A stretch of DNA of 64,000 bases, taken from the NCBI GenBank assembly GCA_002840905.1, contig PHDD01000014.1, positions 1 to 64,000 on the forward strand, read 5' to 3'. Positions 48,820 through 58,220 of this stretch are shown here, in pieces; position 1 is the first letter of the stretch, and the number at the start of each line of letters is the position of its first letter. The notes under the pieces were generated by a model, which saw only the letters and a program-made list of their open reading frames with translations, made no database searches and was not told the origin of the DNA. The position numbers were made by a program, and so were the translations under genes. The stretch is from Bacteroidetes bacterium HGW-Bacteroidetes-4 (GTDB taxonomy: Bacteria > Bacteroidota > Bacteroidia > Bacteroidales > SZUA-534).

Positions 48820-48969
48820 AAATCATTTTGTTTTATTGATTAGTAATTAGCTTGTTTGTAAAACCAGCAACCAAAAACATTGTTGCTGCCTCAATAATTT
48901 GAGCTATTGGGATAAACTTTTTAGCGTTTATTGCAACTTTTTTAGAGTCCATTAGCTTTGTTTTGTATT

Positions 48970-48982
48970 TTTGTATTACAAA
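48970..48982. promoter_or_regulatory. Candidate FadR-type operator 1
   Basis: TTTGTATTACAAA is a perfect palindrome with 6-base arms around one base. It fits the T-N-GT-N3-AC-N-A pattern bound by FadR-subfamily GntR regulators. It overlaps a TATTTTTG -7-like box at 48966-48973. Confidence 0.45.
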
Positions 48983-49132
48983 TTTACATTTTTTTGTGAA
49001 GCACCTAACATTTTTTCATTTTTTTTATCATACATCCTACTCTTTGATAAAAATAATGTCGCAAAATGGTCTTCTGTTTAAAAAACAATCAATTACAATT
49101 GGCTGATACACAAAAATTAAGGTTATTATTGC

Positions 49133-49147
49133 ATTTGTATGACAAAT
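49133..49147. promoter_or_regulatory. Candidate FadR-type operator 2
   Basis: ATTTGTATGACAAAT has 6-base arms around ATG and again carries T-N-GT-N3-AC-N-A. It lies 143 bases before the GHL10 start codon. Confidence 0.45.
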
Positions 49148-49223
49148 ACAAGGTGTTTTTTCACCTGCTGTGCAACACACTATTATACTATGAATGATGT
49201 ATGACCTATTGTTTATATTGTTA

Positions 49224-49231
49224 TAATTTTG
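49224..49231 (+). promoter_or_regulatory. Possible -7 box for the second GHL10 gene
   Basis: TAATTTTG matches TAnnTTTG and would give a leader of about 50 bases before the ATG at 49291. There is no well-spaced -33 element. Confidence 0.3.
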
Positions 49232-49290
49232 TTGGAATCAAGCCTCTTTTTATTACAAAAAATGAATTATTACTCAAAAAAATATGCTTT

Positions 49291-50784
49291 ATGAAACGAT
49301 TGTTTATAATCCCTTTACTCTTTTATTCCTTTTCTCTTTTGGCTCAAAGTCCTAAATATGAATTTAGGGCCGTATGGGTTTCAACAGTAGCAAACATTGA
49401 CTGGCCATCGAAAACTGGACTTACCAATGAACAACTCAAATCAGAAGTTATCAGAATCCTTGACAAGCAAAAAACCCTGGGAACCAATGCCATCATTCTG
49501 CAGGTTCGTCCTACCAGCGATGCTATTTACCCTTCAGAACTGGAGCCCTGGAGTCGTTATTTATCCGGCAAACAAGGCCAGGCTCCTGAATATAGTTTTG
49601 ATCCGTTGCAATTTTGGATTGAAGAGGCACACAAGCGCGCCATGGAACTTCACGCCTGGTTTAATCCTTATCGAATTCAACAAAACATTAACGATGAGCT
49701 GGTAGAAAATCATATTTTTAAACAGCATCCTGATTGGGGATGGGTTTATGGCAATCGCAGCTATTTTGAACCTGGCAATCCGAATGTCTGGGATTTTATT
49801 AGCAAAGTGGTTACTGATGTGGTTTCCCGATACGATGTTGATGCCATTCATTTTGATGATTATTTTTATCCCTATCAGGTAAACAAAGAAGAATTTCCCG
49901 ACTCATTAGCTTTTAAAAAGTTTGGCGGCAATTTTTATCCTGACAATTTGCACGCCTGGCGTCGCCATAATGTTGATACCATCATTCAAATTCTTAGTTC
50001 AGCTATAAAAAATGAAAAGCCCTGGGTAAAATTTGGAATAAGCCCATTTGGTGTTTGGCGCAATCGCTCGCAAGATATATTTGGTTCGGAAACTTCTGCA
50101 GGAACTACAAACTACGACGCCCTTTATGCTAATATTATTAAATGGCAACAAAACGGTTGGGTAGATTATACCATGCCGCAATTGTATTGGCGTGACGATC
50201 ATCCTGCAGCAAATTTTACCACCTTAGCCTATTGGTGGAGCGACTTTACATTTGGACGGGCGATGTATCTGGGATTAGCCCCTTACCGGATCGATAAAAA
50301 ATCGGATCACAAACTATGGCGAAAACCTAAATACTTTATAAAGCAAATTGAATTACTTCGTCAAATTGAAGGTATCGACGGATTTGGATATTTTAGCAGC
50401 AAACATTTTTTTAGAGAAGATTTTAAGCGCCTCAATAAAAAACTGCAAACCAAACTTTGCGTAACCCCAGCTATTGTGCCTCCCATGCCGTGGATTGACA
50501 ATCAGGCGCCATTGCCACCGGTTAACCTCACTTTGAATGGAACCACATTGTACTGGACCGCAAGCGAAGCTTCCAACGAATTTGATAAAGCCCGGTTTTA
50601 TGTGGTTTACTATTTCCCAACAAAACAGATAAAGCAGGTTAAAGATGACAGGTATATTATTTATAGTACCGGTGAATTAAAATACACTTTTGACAAGCTT
50701 CCTTCTGGTGGAGTAATTCGTGTAACATCGCTCGACCGGCTGAATAACGAAAGCCCGCTAAGCGATCCTATTGTTTTTCCTTAG
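49291..50784 (+). CDS. GHL10 family glycosidase, compact form
   Basis: I chose the ATG at 49291 because it directly begins a signal peptide (MKRLFIIPLLFYSFSLLAQ). The protein has 497 residues. The GHL10 catalytic domain (~20-390) shows EFRAVWVSTVANIDWPSKTG, ILQVRPTSDAIYPS, MELHAWFNPYRIQ, VDAIHFDDYFYPYQ and KFGISPFGVWRN. One Fn3-like module follows. Unlike its paralogue at 31868 it has no T9SS domain, so it should stay in the periplasm. Its likely task is cutting murein glycan fragments after uptake. Confidence 0.88.
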   Translation: MKRLFIIPLLFYSFSLLAQSPKYEFRAVWVSTVANIDWPSKTGLTNEQLKSEVIRILDKQKTLGTNAIILQVRPTSDAIYPSELEPWSRYLSGKQGQAPEYSFDPLQFWIEEAHKRAMELHAWFNPYRIQQNINDELVENHIFKQHPDWGWVYGNRSYFEPGNPNVWDFISKVVTDVVSRYDVDAIHFDDYFYPYQVNKEEFPDSLAFKKFGGNFYPDNLHAWRRHNVDTIIQILSSAIKNEKPWVKFGISPFGVWRNRSQDIFGSETSAGTTNYDALYANIIKWQQNGWVDYTMPQLYWRDDHPAANFTTLAYWWSDFTFGRAMYLGLAPYRIDKKSDHKLWRKPKYFIKQIELLRQIEGIDGFGYFSSKHFFREDFKRLNKKLQTKLCVTPAIVPPMPWIDNQAPLPPVNLTLNGTTLYWTASEASNEFDKARFYVVYYFPTKQIKQVKDDRYIIYSTGELKYTFDKLPSGGVIRVTSLDRLNNESPLSDPIVFP

Positions 50785-50967
50785 CAAAAAACCAACTTTA
50801 AACAGTTAAAATTTTATAATAAAAGGTAAAGGCGTATATTTATATGATGTAATACCTAAGTATAAGACCTGATAAATAGTTCCTAAGCAAACAATTAAAA
50901 ACTAATAGATTATTTTTCAACAATTTGTAAAAATCAGAACCCTTAGATAATTATAAAAGATTATTTC

Positions 50968-50975
50968 TATTTTTG
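50968..50975 (+). promoter_or_regulatory. Possible -7 box for the FadR-type regulator gene
   Basis: TATTTTTG matches TAnnTTTG and lies 33 bases before the ATG. The best upstream partner is a weak CTTAG about 21 bases away. Confidence 0.4.
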
Positions 50976-51008
50976 CATCACGAACAATTAACCTAACTGT
51001 AAAATTAA

Positions 51009-51731
51009 ATGGACGATATATTTCAGAATCTGGGCAACAGACAAACCTTAAGCCAAAAAATTGAAAGGACCATCGAAAATGCCATCCGCGAGAAAAAGCT
51101 TTTGGTAGGCTCAAAACTCCCTACTGAGCGTGAAATGTGTGCGGCTTTTGGGGTAAGTCGTACAGCTTTGCGTGAGGCCTTACGTCGATTAAGTGCCCGG
51201 GGGCTTATCAATATTCAAAAAGGAAGTGGCATGTATGTTTCTGAAATACGTATTGAGGATGCCATAAATACCCTGAACTTGTATTACGATCTCAAATTCG
51301 ACAACAATTTGTTATCACAAATTATTGAAGTTCGCCGTTTATTTGAACCTGAAATTGCTAAGCTGGCTGCTAAAAACCGTTCTGAGGAGAACATTAAAGA
51401 ACTCGATAAAAACCTTGTTGATTTTAAAAAATGCAACCACGACAATACGCAATTAGAAGCCGATTTAGATAATAAGTTTCACCTGATAATTGCCAAATCG
51501 TCGGGCAATCCCATTATGCAAATTACCATGGAACCCATTTATTCGCTGCTTCCGCGGATGCGTAATTATATTTACGGAAACATTGAAGGAGAAAAAGAGA
51601 ACACCTTAAAATTACATGCCCTAATTATTGAAGCCATCCGTAAAAAAGATGTGAATGAAACCTACAATCTTATGAAACAACACCTGGATCGAACACAGGA
51701 AATTTACGATAAACACTTAAAATTCTTTTAA
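51009..51731 (+). CDS. FadR-subfamily GntR transcriptional regulator
   Basis: This 240-residue regulator has an N-terminal winged helix (~12-80, GSKLPTEREMCAAFGVSRTALREALRRL, RGLINIQKGSGMYVS). The C-terminal FCD ligand domain (~95-225) carries the metal-binding Asp/His set visible in DNKFHLIIAKSSGN, KLHALIIEAI and MKQHLDRTQ. FCD regulators often bind small carboxylic acids such as lactate. D-lactate, released by MurQ, would be a sensible signal here, but that is inference. It sits between the two arms of the locus and convergent with murQ. Confidence 0.9.
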   Translation: MDDIFQNLGNRQTLSQKIERTIENAIREKKLLVGSKLPTEREMCAAFGVSRTALREALRRLSARGLINIQKGSGMYVSEIRIEDAINTLNLYYDLKFDNNLLSQIIEVRRLFEPEIAKLAAKNRSEENIKELDKNLVDFKKCNHDNTQLEADLDNKFHLIIAKSSGNPIMQITMEPIYSLLPRMRNYIYGNIEGEKENTLKLHALIIEAIRKKDVNETYNLMKQHLDRTQEIYDKHLKFF

Positions 51732-51734
51732 GAA

Positions 51735-51757
51735 AAAGGCTCCAAATTGGAGCCTTT
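51735..51757. terminator. Terminator between regulator gene and murQ
   Basis: A near-perfect palindrome (AAAGGCTCC AAATT GGAGCCTTT) lies 4 bases after the regulator stop. On the minus strand TTTTTC follows, so it also serves murQ. Confidence 0.8.
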
Positions 51758-51789
51758 ATTGTTTATAGGTATACCCAAAGGAACAACAT

Positions 51790-52608
51790 TTACACAGTTT
51801 TTATATTCTGATAATTCTCAATAGCATTGCGAACAGAACCATGCAATAAGAGCAAACGTTTTGATTCATCAATACTCAAACCCAATTCATCCATTATCAT
51901 TCGGGAACCTCTTTCAATCAGTTTTTTATTGGTTAACTGCATGTCAATCATTTTATTTCCTTTAACCCGGCCCAGTTTAATCATAACCGAAGTGGTTATC
52001 ATATTCAATACCAGTTTTTGAGCAGTTCCGGCTTTCATGCGGGTACTACCGGTTACAAACTCAGGACCAACAATGGCTTCTAAAGCAATATCCACTTCTT
52101 TTGCCAATTGGGTTTCAGGATTACAGGTAATGCAAGCGGTAAAAAGCCCCGATTTTCGGGCTTCACGAACTGCACCAATAACATAAGGAGTTCGTCCCGA
52201 TGCGGCAATGCCAATAACCGAATCGTTAGCATGGGGTTCGTATTGCGCCATATCGCGCCAGGCTCCCTGTTCATCATCCTCGGCCGACTCTACTGCTTTG
52301 CGAATGGCCTGATCACCACCTGCAATCAAACCAATAACAATATCGTAAGGAACGCCAAAAGTAGGCGGAATTTCTGAAGCGTCAACAATGCCTAAACGGC
52401 CGCTGGTTCCCGCTCCCACATAAAACAATCGCCCCCCTTTTTTAATTCGAGGTATAATTTGATCAACTACTCGCTCAATTTCGGGAATAATTTTATTCAC
52501 GGCCATATGCACAGTACTATCCTCCCGGTTAATATTCTCAAGCAATTCCTTAACCGTCATTTTTTCCAGATTGTCGTAGCGCGACGATGATTCTGTAATA
52601 TTTATCAT
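51790..52608 (-). CDS. murQ: N-acetylmuramic acid 6-phosphate etherase
   Basis: This 272-residue SIS-domain lyase/hydrolase splits MurNAc-6-phosphate into GlcNAc-6-phosphate and D-lactate. Diagnostic motifs are FYVGAGTSGRLGIVDASEIPPTFG and AVESAEDDEQGA (both with the catalytic-region glutamates), GIAASGRTPYVIGA, and EFVTGSTRMKAGTAQKLVLN. It is slightly shorter than the ~300-residue enteric enzyme. It starts 6 bases after the kinase gene stop, so both enzymes are made from one transcript. This gene anchors the locus to murein sugar catabolism. Confidence 0.97.
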   Translation of the reverse strand: MINITESSSRYDNLEKMTVKELLENINREDSTVHMAVNKIIPEIERVVDQIIPRIKKGGRLFYVGAGTSGRLGIVDASEIPPTFGVPYDIVIGLIAGGDQAIRKAVESAEDDEQGAWRDMAQYEPHANDSVIGIAASGRTPYVIGAVREARKSGLFTACITCNPETQLAKEVDIALEAIVGPEFVTGSTRMKAGTAQKLVLNMITTSVMIKLGRVKGNKMIDMQLTNKKLIERGSRMIMDELGLSIDESKRLLLLHGSVRNAIENYQNIKTV

Positions 52609-52614
52609 AATTTA

Positions 52615-53466
52615 CTAATTCTTGCTTTTTATGGTTTTATGATAGGCCACTAAATCGTCAATGGGTGATTGCACAACTCTGGGTGTTTCAAATCCTTTAG
52701 CTATCATAACCTGATTTAGAACTGCGTTAAAATGAAAAGCTATGGAACCGGCAAAAACAACCGGTAGTTCCTTGCTATGTGGTAGCTTTAGAATATTTTT
52801 AACTACAAAATCTTCCAGTGAATCATAAACTAGCTTATATATCTCCGGCTCATTAAGTTCCGCTTTTAACAAGCGCGTTAAAGATGCCAGGTAACGATTG
52901 GGTAAGGGTTTTTTATACACACTTTCAATTATGGTGTTTAAATCAAATTCACCCAATTTAATAAGTTTCTGAGACAGTTCCGGAGAAAAATCGCGTTTTA
53001 GTAAGGCATTGATAAAACGCTTCCCCATATAGGCTCCGCTTCCCTCGTCACCCAAAATATAACCCAAAGCAGGTATTTTATCAACAAGCTGCATTCCATC
53101 GTACATGCAGGAATTGGAACCCGTACCTAAAATACAAGCGATACCCGGTTTAGTTCCCAGCAAAGCTCTTGCAGCAGCAAGCATATCGTCGTTGATAAAG
53201 ATTTGAGTATTTTCTCCAAAAAACTGAACAAATATTTTAAGCAAGCCCTCTTTAATCTGATTATTTGCCAAACCAGCACCATAAAAGAAAACTTTCTCGA
53301 TGGAGCTTCTATACATATTAATGTCTGACTCAGTTAAGACCCGAATAATTTGATCCTTTTCTGAAAACAAGGGATTTATACCAATGGTGGTTAACGACAG
53401 GGTTGAATCACCGTTTATCAATCGCCAATCGGTTTTGGTCGATCCTCCGTCTGCTACTAAAAACAT
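52615..53466 (-). CDS. BadF/NAGK-type amino-sugar kinase, probably MurNAc kinase (MurK-like)
   Basis: This 283-residue ASKHA-fold kinase has ATP/phosphate motifs FLVADGGSTKTDWRL (phosphate 1), CILGTGSNSCMY (phosphate 2) and GYILGDEGSGAYMGK, plus VFAGSIAFHF (adenosine). N-acetylglucosamine kinases and MurK of Tannerella and Clostridium belong to this family. Direct coupling to murQ makes MurNAc the expected substrate, giving MurNAc-6-phosphate. GlcNAc as a second substrate is possible. No signal peptide is present, so it acts in the cytosol. The gene is divergent from the golvesin-domain amidase gene. Confidence 0.88.
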   Translation of the reverse strand: MFLVADGGSTKTDWRLINGDSTLSLTTIGINPLFSEKDQIIRVLTESDINMYRSSIEKVFFYGAGLANNQIKEGLLKIFVQFFGENTQIFINDDMLAAARALLGTKPGIACILGTGSNSCMYDGMQLVDKIPALGYILGDEGSGAYMGKRFINALLKRDFSPELSQKLIKLGEFDLNTIIESVYKKPLPNRYLASLTRLLKAELNEPEIYKLVYDSLEDFVVKNILKLPHSKELPVVFAGSIAFHFNAVLNQVMIAKGFETPRVVQSPIDDLVAYHKTIKSKN

Positions 53467-53599
53467 ACGTACTATTTGATTTATATTCGTACTATCTCCG
53501 AAATTTAGTCCTAAATAAGCCTATCTTTCATGTTATAGTGTACAAAGTCCATTTATAAAATTTTTGTCGCTGCTAAATTACAAAAAATATTTTATAAGA

Positions 53600-53615
53600 T
53601 GTAATATGTATTACA
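53600..53615. promoter_or_regulatory. Candidate operator between kinase/murQ and the rightward operon
   Basis: TGTAATA-TG-TATTACA is a perfect inverted repeat with 7-base arms. It contains the same 9-mer TGTATTACA as the palindrome at 48970. It lies 64 bases before the start of the amidase-fold gene. Confidence 0.5.
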
Positions 53616-53678
53616 CATTTTGCATTTTTGAATAATATGCCTTACTTTTGGAGGGCAAAATTTGATAAAAATTCAGCA

Positions 53679-56600
53679 ATGAGATTACTAAAAACCCCTG
53701 TTTTTTTAAGTATCCTGATTATTTGCTCAGTCTTTTTAAACAAGGCGTTTGCTCAAATGCCGGCCTTACCGCACCGCAGCCCTGCCTATTCAATAATTGA
53801 ATCGCTTACCAACCAGCATATCAACAGTACATTGCTCAATTATAAAACCGGTTACTATAAAAAAGACTCCACAAAAATTGACACCATTATAATTGATGTA
53901 AAAAAGAAAACTATTGCGGTTTATTTTGATAAAAACCTTGCCAATGCTCCGTTCAGGCCTGAAACAATTAACTGGCTTGAAACGGAGGCAAAAAAAGCAC
54001 TGGGCGAGTTGTATGATAACTACAACATTGAATTCTTTACTAACAAAAAATCGTTTAAATCATACATTCCCAACTACTACAGAACTTCAAAAAAGGATAT
54101 CGATAAAACCAGAATTCCAAATAAGTTCAATCGCAATTCAAATCCATTGGTGCATAACAACTCAAAACCTGAGGAATATGAACCCATATTACAAGCTATA
54201 AATATTGCACTGTGGCACAGTCATGGTTGGTATTACGAACTCACGCTCGACAGGTGGGAATGGCAAAGGGCGCGCTTGTTTCAAACCGTTGAAGATTTAA
54301 GTACCATGGCCTATGTGCTTCAGGGAGTGGTTCCCATGCTCGAAAATGCTGGAGTTCAGGTATTCCTTCCCCGTGAACGTTCTTTTCAAACACACGAGGT
54401 TATTGTCGATAATAATGGAAGTACAGGAAATAGTATTTATCGCGAAAACATAAAATCAAAATCAGAAAATTCTGGTTTTGCCATAGGCAATCCACCTTAC
54501 ATTACTGAAAATCCATTTAAGCTGGGAACCTATACCCAATTTACCTCGCACAAACAATCGATGGAATTTATTGAATGGATTCCGGAGATACCTGAATCGG
54601 GCAAATACCCGGTTTACATTGCTTATCATCATCAAAAAGAGAATTCCGACAAAGCACAGTATAAGGTACATCACACCGGAGGAATTACTGAGTTTGATGT
54701 GAATCAGCAAATAGGTGGAGAAACCTGGATTTATCTGGGCACTTTTCATTTTAATCGGGGAATTCATGCCGACTCCGGTAAAGTAGTACTGACGGGAAAA
54801 ACAACTAAAAATAACCAAAACCTCACGGCCGATGCCGTTCGATTTGGTGGTGGAATGGGAAACATTAGCCGGAACGGAAAAACAAGCGGCCGACCGCGCT
54901 ACCAGGAAGCTGCCCGATACTACTTACAATATGCGGGCATGCCCGATTCGCTGGTTTGGTTATTGAACCGCGAAAAAGAAAACGATTACAGCGACGATGT
55001 TCAAAGTCGTGGTGAATGGTTGAATTACCTGATGGGAGCTCCGGCAGGTCCCACAAAAAACCGGAATATTCCCGGATTGCAAATACCGGTTGATTTGGCG
55101 CTTGCTTTTCATACCGATGCAGGAATTGCTGGTTCTGACAGTGTGATTGGTACGCTGGGAATTTACAGCACAACCCAGGGTAATCCCGCTTTCCCCAATG
55201 GGATTTCGAAAATGGCATCGCGCGATTTGACTGATTTGATTCAAACCCAATTGGTAACCGATATTCGACAAAAATACGACACCAGCTGGATTCGTCGTGG
55301 ATTGTGGGACAGGGCTTACAGTGAAGCGTTCCGTCCCAATGTACCCACCATGCTGCTCGAATTGCTTTCGCATCAAAACTTTTTAGATGCCCGCTTTGGC
55401 TGGGAACCCATGTTCCGCTTCGACGTTTCGCGGGCTATATACAAAGGAATTCACCGGTTTTTATCTGTTCAATACAATATTCCGTATGTAATTCAACCCT
55501 TACCTGTTTCCCATTTTAACTTACAGATAAAAAACAACAACCAACTCGAACTGAGCTGGAAACCCGTTAGCGATCCGCTGGAACACACCGCTGAACCGGA
55601 AGGTTACCTGGTTTACACCCGAAAAAACGGACAGGGCTTCGATAACGGACAATGGACCGATAAACCGTTCTTCCTGATTTCGAATCCTGAACCTGAAACC
55701 ATTTATTCTTTTAAAGTAACCGCTGTTAATAAAGGTGGTGAAAGCTTTCCATCGGAAATACTTTCAGCCGGAATTGCTGAAAATGCACCCGGAACCGTTC
55801 TTATTGTCAATGCTTTTGACCGCATAGCAGGTCCGGCAGCGTTGGATGAAACCCGAATGGCGGGATTCATTAACCGAATGGACGAAGGCGTTGGATACCA
55901 TGCAACTATTCATTATACGGGTTCGCAATACGATTATGACCGGAATTCTCCCTGGCTCGATGACGATTCACCGGGGTTTGGTGCTTCGGGAGCCGAAATG
56001 GAAGAAAAAATCATTCCCGGAAATACCTTCGATTATAGTTTTGTTCATGGACAATCGATTCTTAACGCGGGCTATAGTTTTGTTTCCATAAGCGACGAGG
56101 CGTTTACCGAATCGTTAACAGAACCTGAAACTTATTTTATGATAGATTTTTTGGCTGGCGAAGAAAAAACACATTACCTGCCCAAAAACGATTCTGTTGC
56201 CCATTTCACTCTTTTTTCCGATGAATTGCTGAAAAATTTACAAAGCTATCTGAATCAGGGAGGTAATTTACTAATCACCGGAGCGCACATTGGCAGCGAT
56301 GTAAAACTCAATCAACAGGATTCATTGATCGGGGCAGCCTTAAAATTTAAATGGCGAACCAATCACGCATCGCGCCTGGGTAAGACTTATTTTACCGACA
56401 CCTCGTTAGCCACACAACTTAACGGCTTACAGTTTAATACCTTTTATCATCCACTGATTTACAAGGTGGAATCGCCCGACGCTATTGAACCTTACAACAA
56501 TTCGTCGAAAACCATTATGCGCTATGCTGAAAATAACATGAGTGCAGGAGTTTTATACACGGGAAATTATAAAGTTGCTGCCTTTGGCTTTCCGTTTGAA

Positions 56601-56681
56601 ACCATTCTGCTAAAAAACGATAGGGATGCTTTTATAAAATTGATTATTAACACATTTACAAAAGAAACAAATAAACAATAA
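53679..56681 (+). CDS. Amidase-fold protein with inserted golvesin-like domain (xanthan-lyase-type annotation)
   Basis: I chose the ATG at 53679, which begins the signal peptide ([20 protein letters not shown]). The protein has 1,000 residues. An N-terminal domain (~45-150) precedes an amidase_3-like core with [11 protein letters not shown] (~179), TVEDLSTM and LAFHTDAGI (~476). The core ends with [11 protein letters not shown] (~558). These resemble the H-E-H-E zinc and catalytic positions. A golvesin-like beta-sandwich (~265-392) is inserted within the core. An Fn3 module (~620-705) and a Rossmann-like C-terminal region follow. It has no T9SS domain, so it should be periplasmic or outer-membrane associated. 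Amide cleavage in murein is likely but unproven. Confidence 0.8.
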   Translation: MRLLKTPVFLSILIICSVFLNKAFAQMPALPHRSPAYSIIESLTNQHINSTLLNYKTGYYKKDSTKIDTIIIDVKKKTIAVYFDKNLANAPFRPETINWLETEAKKALGELYDNYNIEFFTNKKSFKSYIPNYYRTSKKDIDKTRIPNKFNRNSNPLVHNNSKPEEYEPILQAINIALWHSHGWYYELTLDRWEWQRARLFQTVEDLSTMAYVLQGVVPMLENAGVQVFLPRERSFQTHEVIVDNNGSTGNSIYRENIKSKSENSGFAIGNPPYITENPFKLGTYTQFTSHKQSMEFIEWIPEIPESGKYPVYIAYHHQKENSDKAQYKVHHTGGITEFDVNQQIGGETWIYLGTFHFNRGIHADSGKVVLTGKTTKNNQNLTADAVRFGGGMGNISRNGKTSGRPRYQEAARYYLQYAGMPDSLVWLLNREKENDYSDDVQSRGEWLNYLMGAPAGPTKNRNIPGLQIPVDLALAFHTDAGIAGSDSVIGTLGIYSTTQGNPAFPNGISKMASRDLTDLIQTQLVTDIRQKYDTSWIRRGLWDRAYSEAFRPNVPTMLLELLSHQNFLDARFGWEPMFRFDVSRAIYKGIHRFLSVQYNIPYVIQPLPVSHFNLQIKNNNQLELSWKPVSDPLEHTAEPEGYLVYTRKNGQGFDNGQWTDKPFFLISNPEPETIYSFKVTAVNKGGESFPSEILSAGIAENAPGTVLIVNAFDRIAGPAALDETRMAGFINRMDEGVGYHATIHYTGSQYDYDRNSPWLDDDSPGFGASGAEMEEKIIPGNTFDYSFVHGQSILNAGYSFVSISDEAFTESLTEPETYFMIDFLAGEEKTHYLPKNDSVAHFTLFSDELLKNLQSYLNQGGNLLITGAHIGSDVKLNQQDSLIGAALKFKWRTNHASRLGKTYFTDTSLATQLNGLQFNTFYHPLIYKVESPDAIEPYNNSSKTIMRYAENNMSAGVLYTGNYKVAAFGFPFETILLKNDRDAFIKLIINTFTKETNKQ

Positions 56682-56701
56682 ACCTGAAAAACAAACTATT
56701 T

Positions 56702-58165
56702 ATGAAAACCATTACTTGTTTTATTCCCTACCAGACTCCCGAAATTTGGGAAAATTTTTTGAAGGATTTAGAGCAAAACGATCATATAAAAACCATTTAT
56801 TTATTAGGTAAGCCAGATGCAAAAACCCAATGGAATAAAGCAAAAGCGCTGAAAACTGAGAGCATTTCTAAAACAACTACTTTAAAAAAAACTGCCGATG
56901 TTGTAGATACCGATTACGTGCTTTTAATTACTAAAGAAACCGAAATAAAACTGGGCCAGTTTGCCCTGGAACGTTTTATCAGTATGGCTGATGATACCGG
57001 CGCCGGGATGGTTTACTCTGATTACCTGCAAGTTGCCGATGGCAAACAAAGCAATCATCCGGTAATTGATTACCAGGAGGGCAGTTTACGCGACGATTTC
57101 AATTTTGGCCCGCTTTGGTTTATCAACAATGACGTTTTTAAGAATGCTGTAAACAGTTTTAGCGAGTCCTATGATTTTGCCGGTTTGTATCAACTTCGTC
57201 TGGCCATTAGCCGAAATCAGGAATTATTTCACATTCCTGAACCGCTCTATTCACAAATTGAATGGGATACGCGTGCTTCAGGAAAAAAGATTTTCGATTA
57301 TGTTGACCCAAAAAACCGGCAGGTTCAAATTGAAATGGAAAAAGCCGCAACTACACATTTAAAAGCCATCGGCGGATACTTAAAGCCTGATTTTAAAGCC
57401 GTAAACCTTAACGAAGGTAATTTTCCGGTGGAAGCTTCGGTTATTATCCCGGTTCGTAACCGAGAAAAAACCATTGCCGACGCCATTGATTCGGTGATGA
57501 AACAAAAAACGCGTTTTGACTTCAACCTAATCATTGTTGATAATCATTCAAGCGATCGAACCACTGAAATTATTCAATCGTATGCAGCAAAATACAAAAA
57601 CCTGATTCATGTTATTCCCGAGCGCACCGATTTGGGTATTGGTGGCTGCTGGAACCTGGCTGTTCATCACGAACTTTGCGGAAAATTCGCCATTCAGCTT
57701 GACAGCGACGACCTTTACAAAGACGAAACCACCCTGCAACAAATTGTGGATACTTTTTACAAAGAAAAATGCGCTATGGTGATTGGCTCGTACCAAATGA
57801 CCAACTTTAAGTTGGAAGAAATTCCACCGGGATTAATTGACCACAAAGAATGGACTCCCGATAACGGACGAAACAATGCATTGCGCATTAATGGATTGGG
57901 TGCTCCACGAGCTTTTTATACTCCGGTTTTCCGAAGTATTAAAATACCCAATACCAGTTATGGCGAAGATTATGGTTTGGGACTGGCCATCAGCCGACAT
58001 TATCAAATTGGCCGAATATATAACTCCCTTTACCTGTGTCGCCGATGGGAGGACAATTCCGATGCTTCGCTCAGCATTGAAGCCATGAACAAACACAATT
58101 ATTACAAAGATAAACTGCGCACCGTGGAACTTAAAGCGCGCATACAACTAAATAAGAGCAAATAA
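56702..58165 (+). CDS. Soluble GT2 family glycosyltransferase with extra N-terminal domain
   Basis: This 487-residue protein has no membrane segment or signal peptide. The GT-A domain (~240-470) begins [21 protein letters not shown]. It has the metal motif [11 protein letters not shown], the acceptor-side [11 protein letters not shown] and CRRWEDNSD. The first ~235 residues form a second, degenerate GT-A-like domain ([21 protein letters not shown]). It starts 20 bases after the amidase-fold gene and belongs to the rightward operon. A synthetic enzyme in a degradative operon is odd. Donor and acceptor are unknown. Confidence 0.85.
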   Translation: MKTITCFIPYQTPEIWENFLKDLEQNDHIKTIYLLGKPDAKTQWNKAKALKTESISKTTTLKKTADVVDTDYVLLITKETEIKLGQFALERFISMADDTGAGMVYSDYLQVADGKQSNHPVIDYQEGSLRDDFNFGPLWFINNDVFKNAVNSFSESYDFAGLYQLRLAISRNQELFHIPEPLYSQIEWDTRASGKKIFDYVDPKNRQVQIEMEKAATTHLKAIGGYLKPDFKAVNLNEGNFPVEASVIIPVRNREKTIADAIDSVMKQKTRFDFNLIIVDNHSSDRTTEIIQSYAAKYKNLIHVIPERTDLGIGGCWNLAVHHELCGKFAIQLDSDDLYKDETTLQQIVDTFYKEKCAMVIGSYQMTNFKLEEIPPGLIDHKEWTPDNGRNNALRINGLGAPRAFYTPVFRSIKIPNTSYGEDYGLGLAISRHYQIGRIYNSLYLCRRWEDNSDASLSIEAMNKHNYYKDKLRTVELKARIQLNKSK

Positions 58166-58220
58166 CCTAAGCATTGGAAAGAAACAATTATAAAAACTGC
58201 ATTTATCATTTTATCATTCA

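Larger units (their letters stand above)
48820..49290. promoter_or_regulatory. Divergent control region between DUF4623 and GHL10 genes
   Basis: These 471 AT-rich bases have no convincing ORF. The track's 30-codon extension of the GHL10 gene lacks coding character. The region holds two palindromes with a GT-N3-AC core and at least two TAnnTTTG boxes (48966 and 49224). It probably controls both arms of the locus. Confidence 0.6.

Noticed and set aside
49201-49290. N-terminal extension of the second GHL10 protein in the ORF track
   Set aside because: The signal peptide begins exactly at the ATG at 49291. The extension contains promoter-like sequence and no coding character.
53628-53678. TTG-initiated extension of the amidase-fold protein
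   Set aside because: The Sec signal peptide starts at the ATG at 53679, and the extension would put a charged stretch before it.
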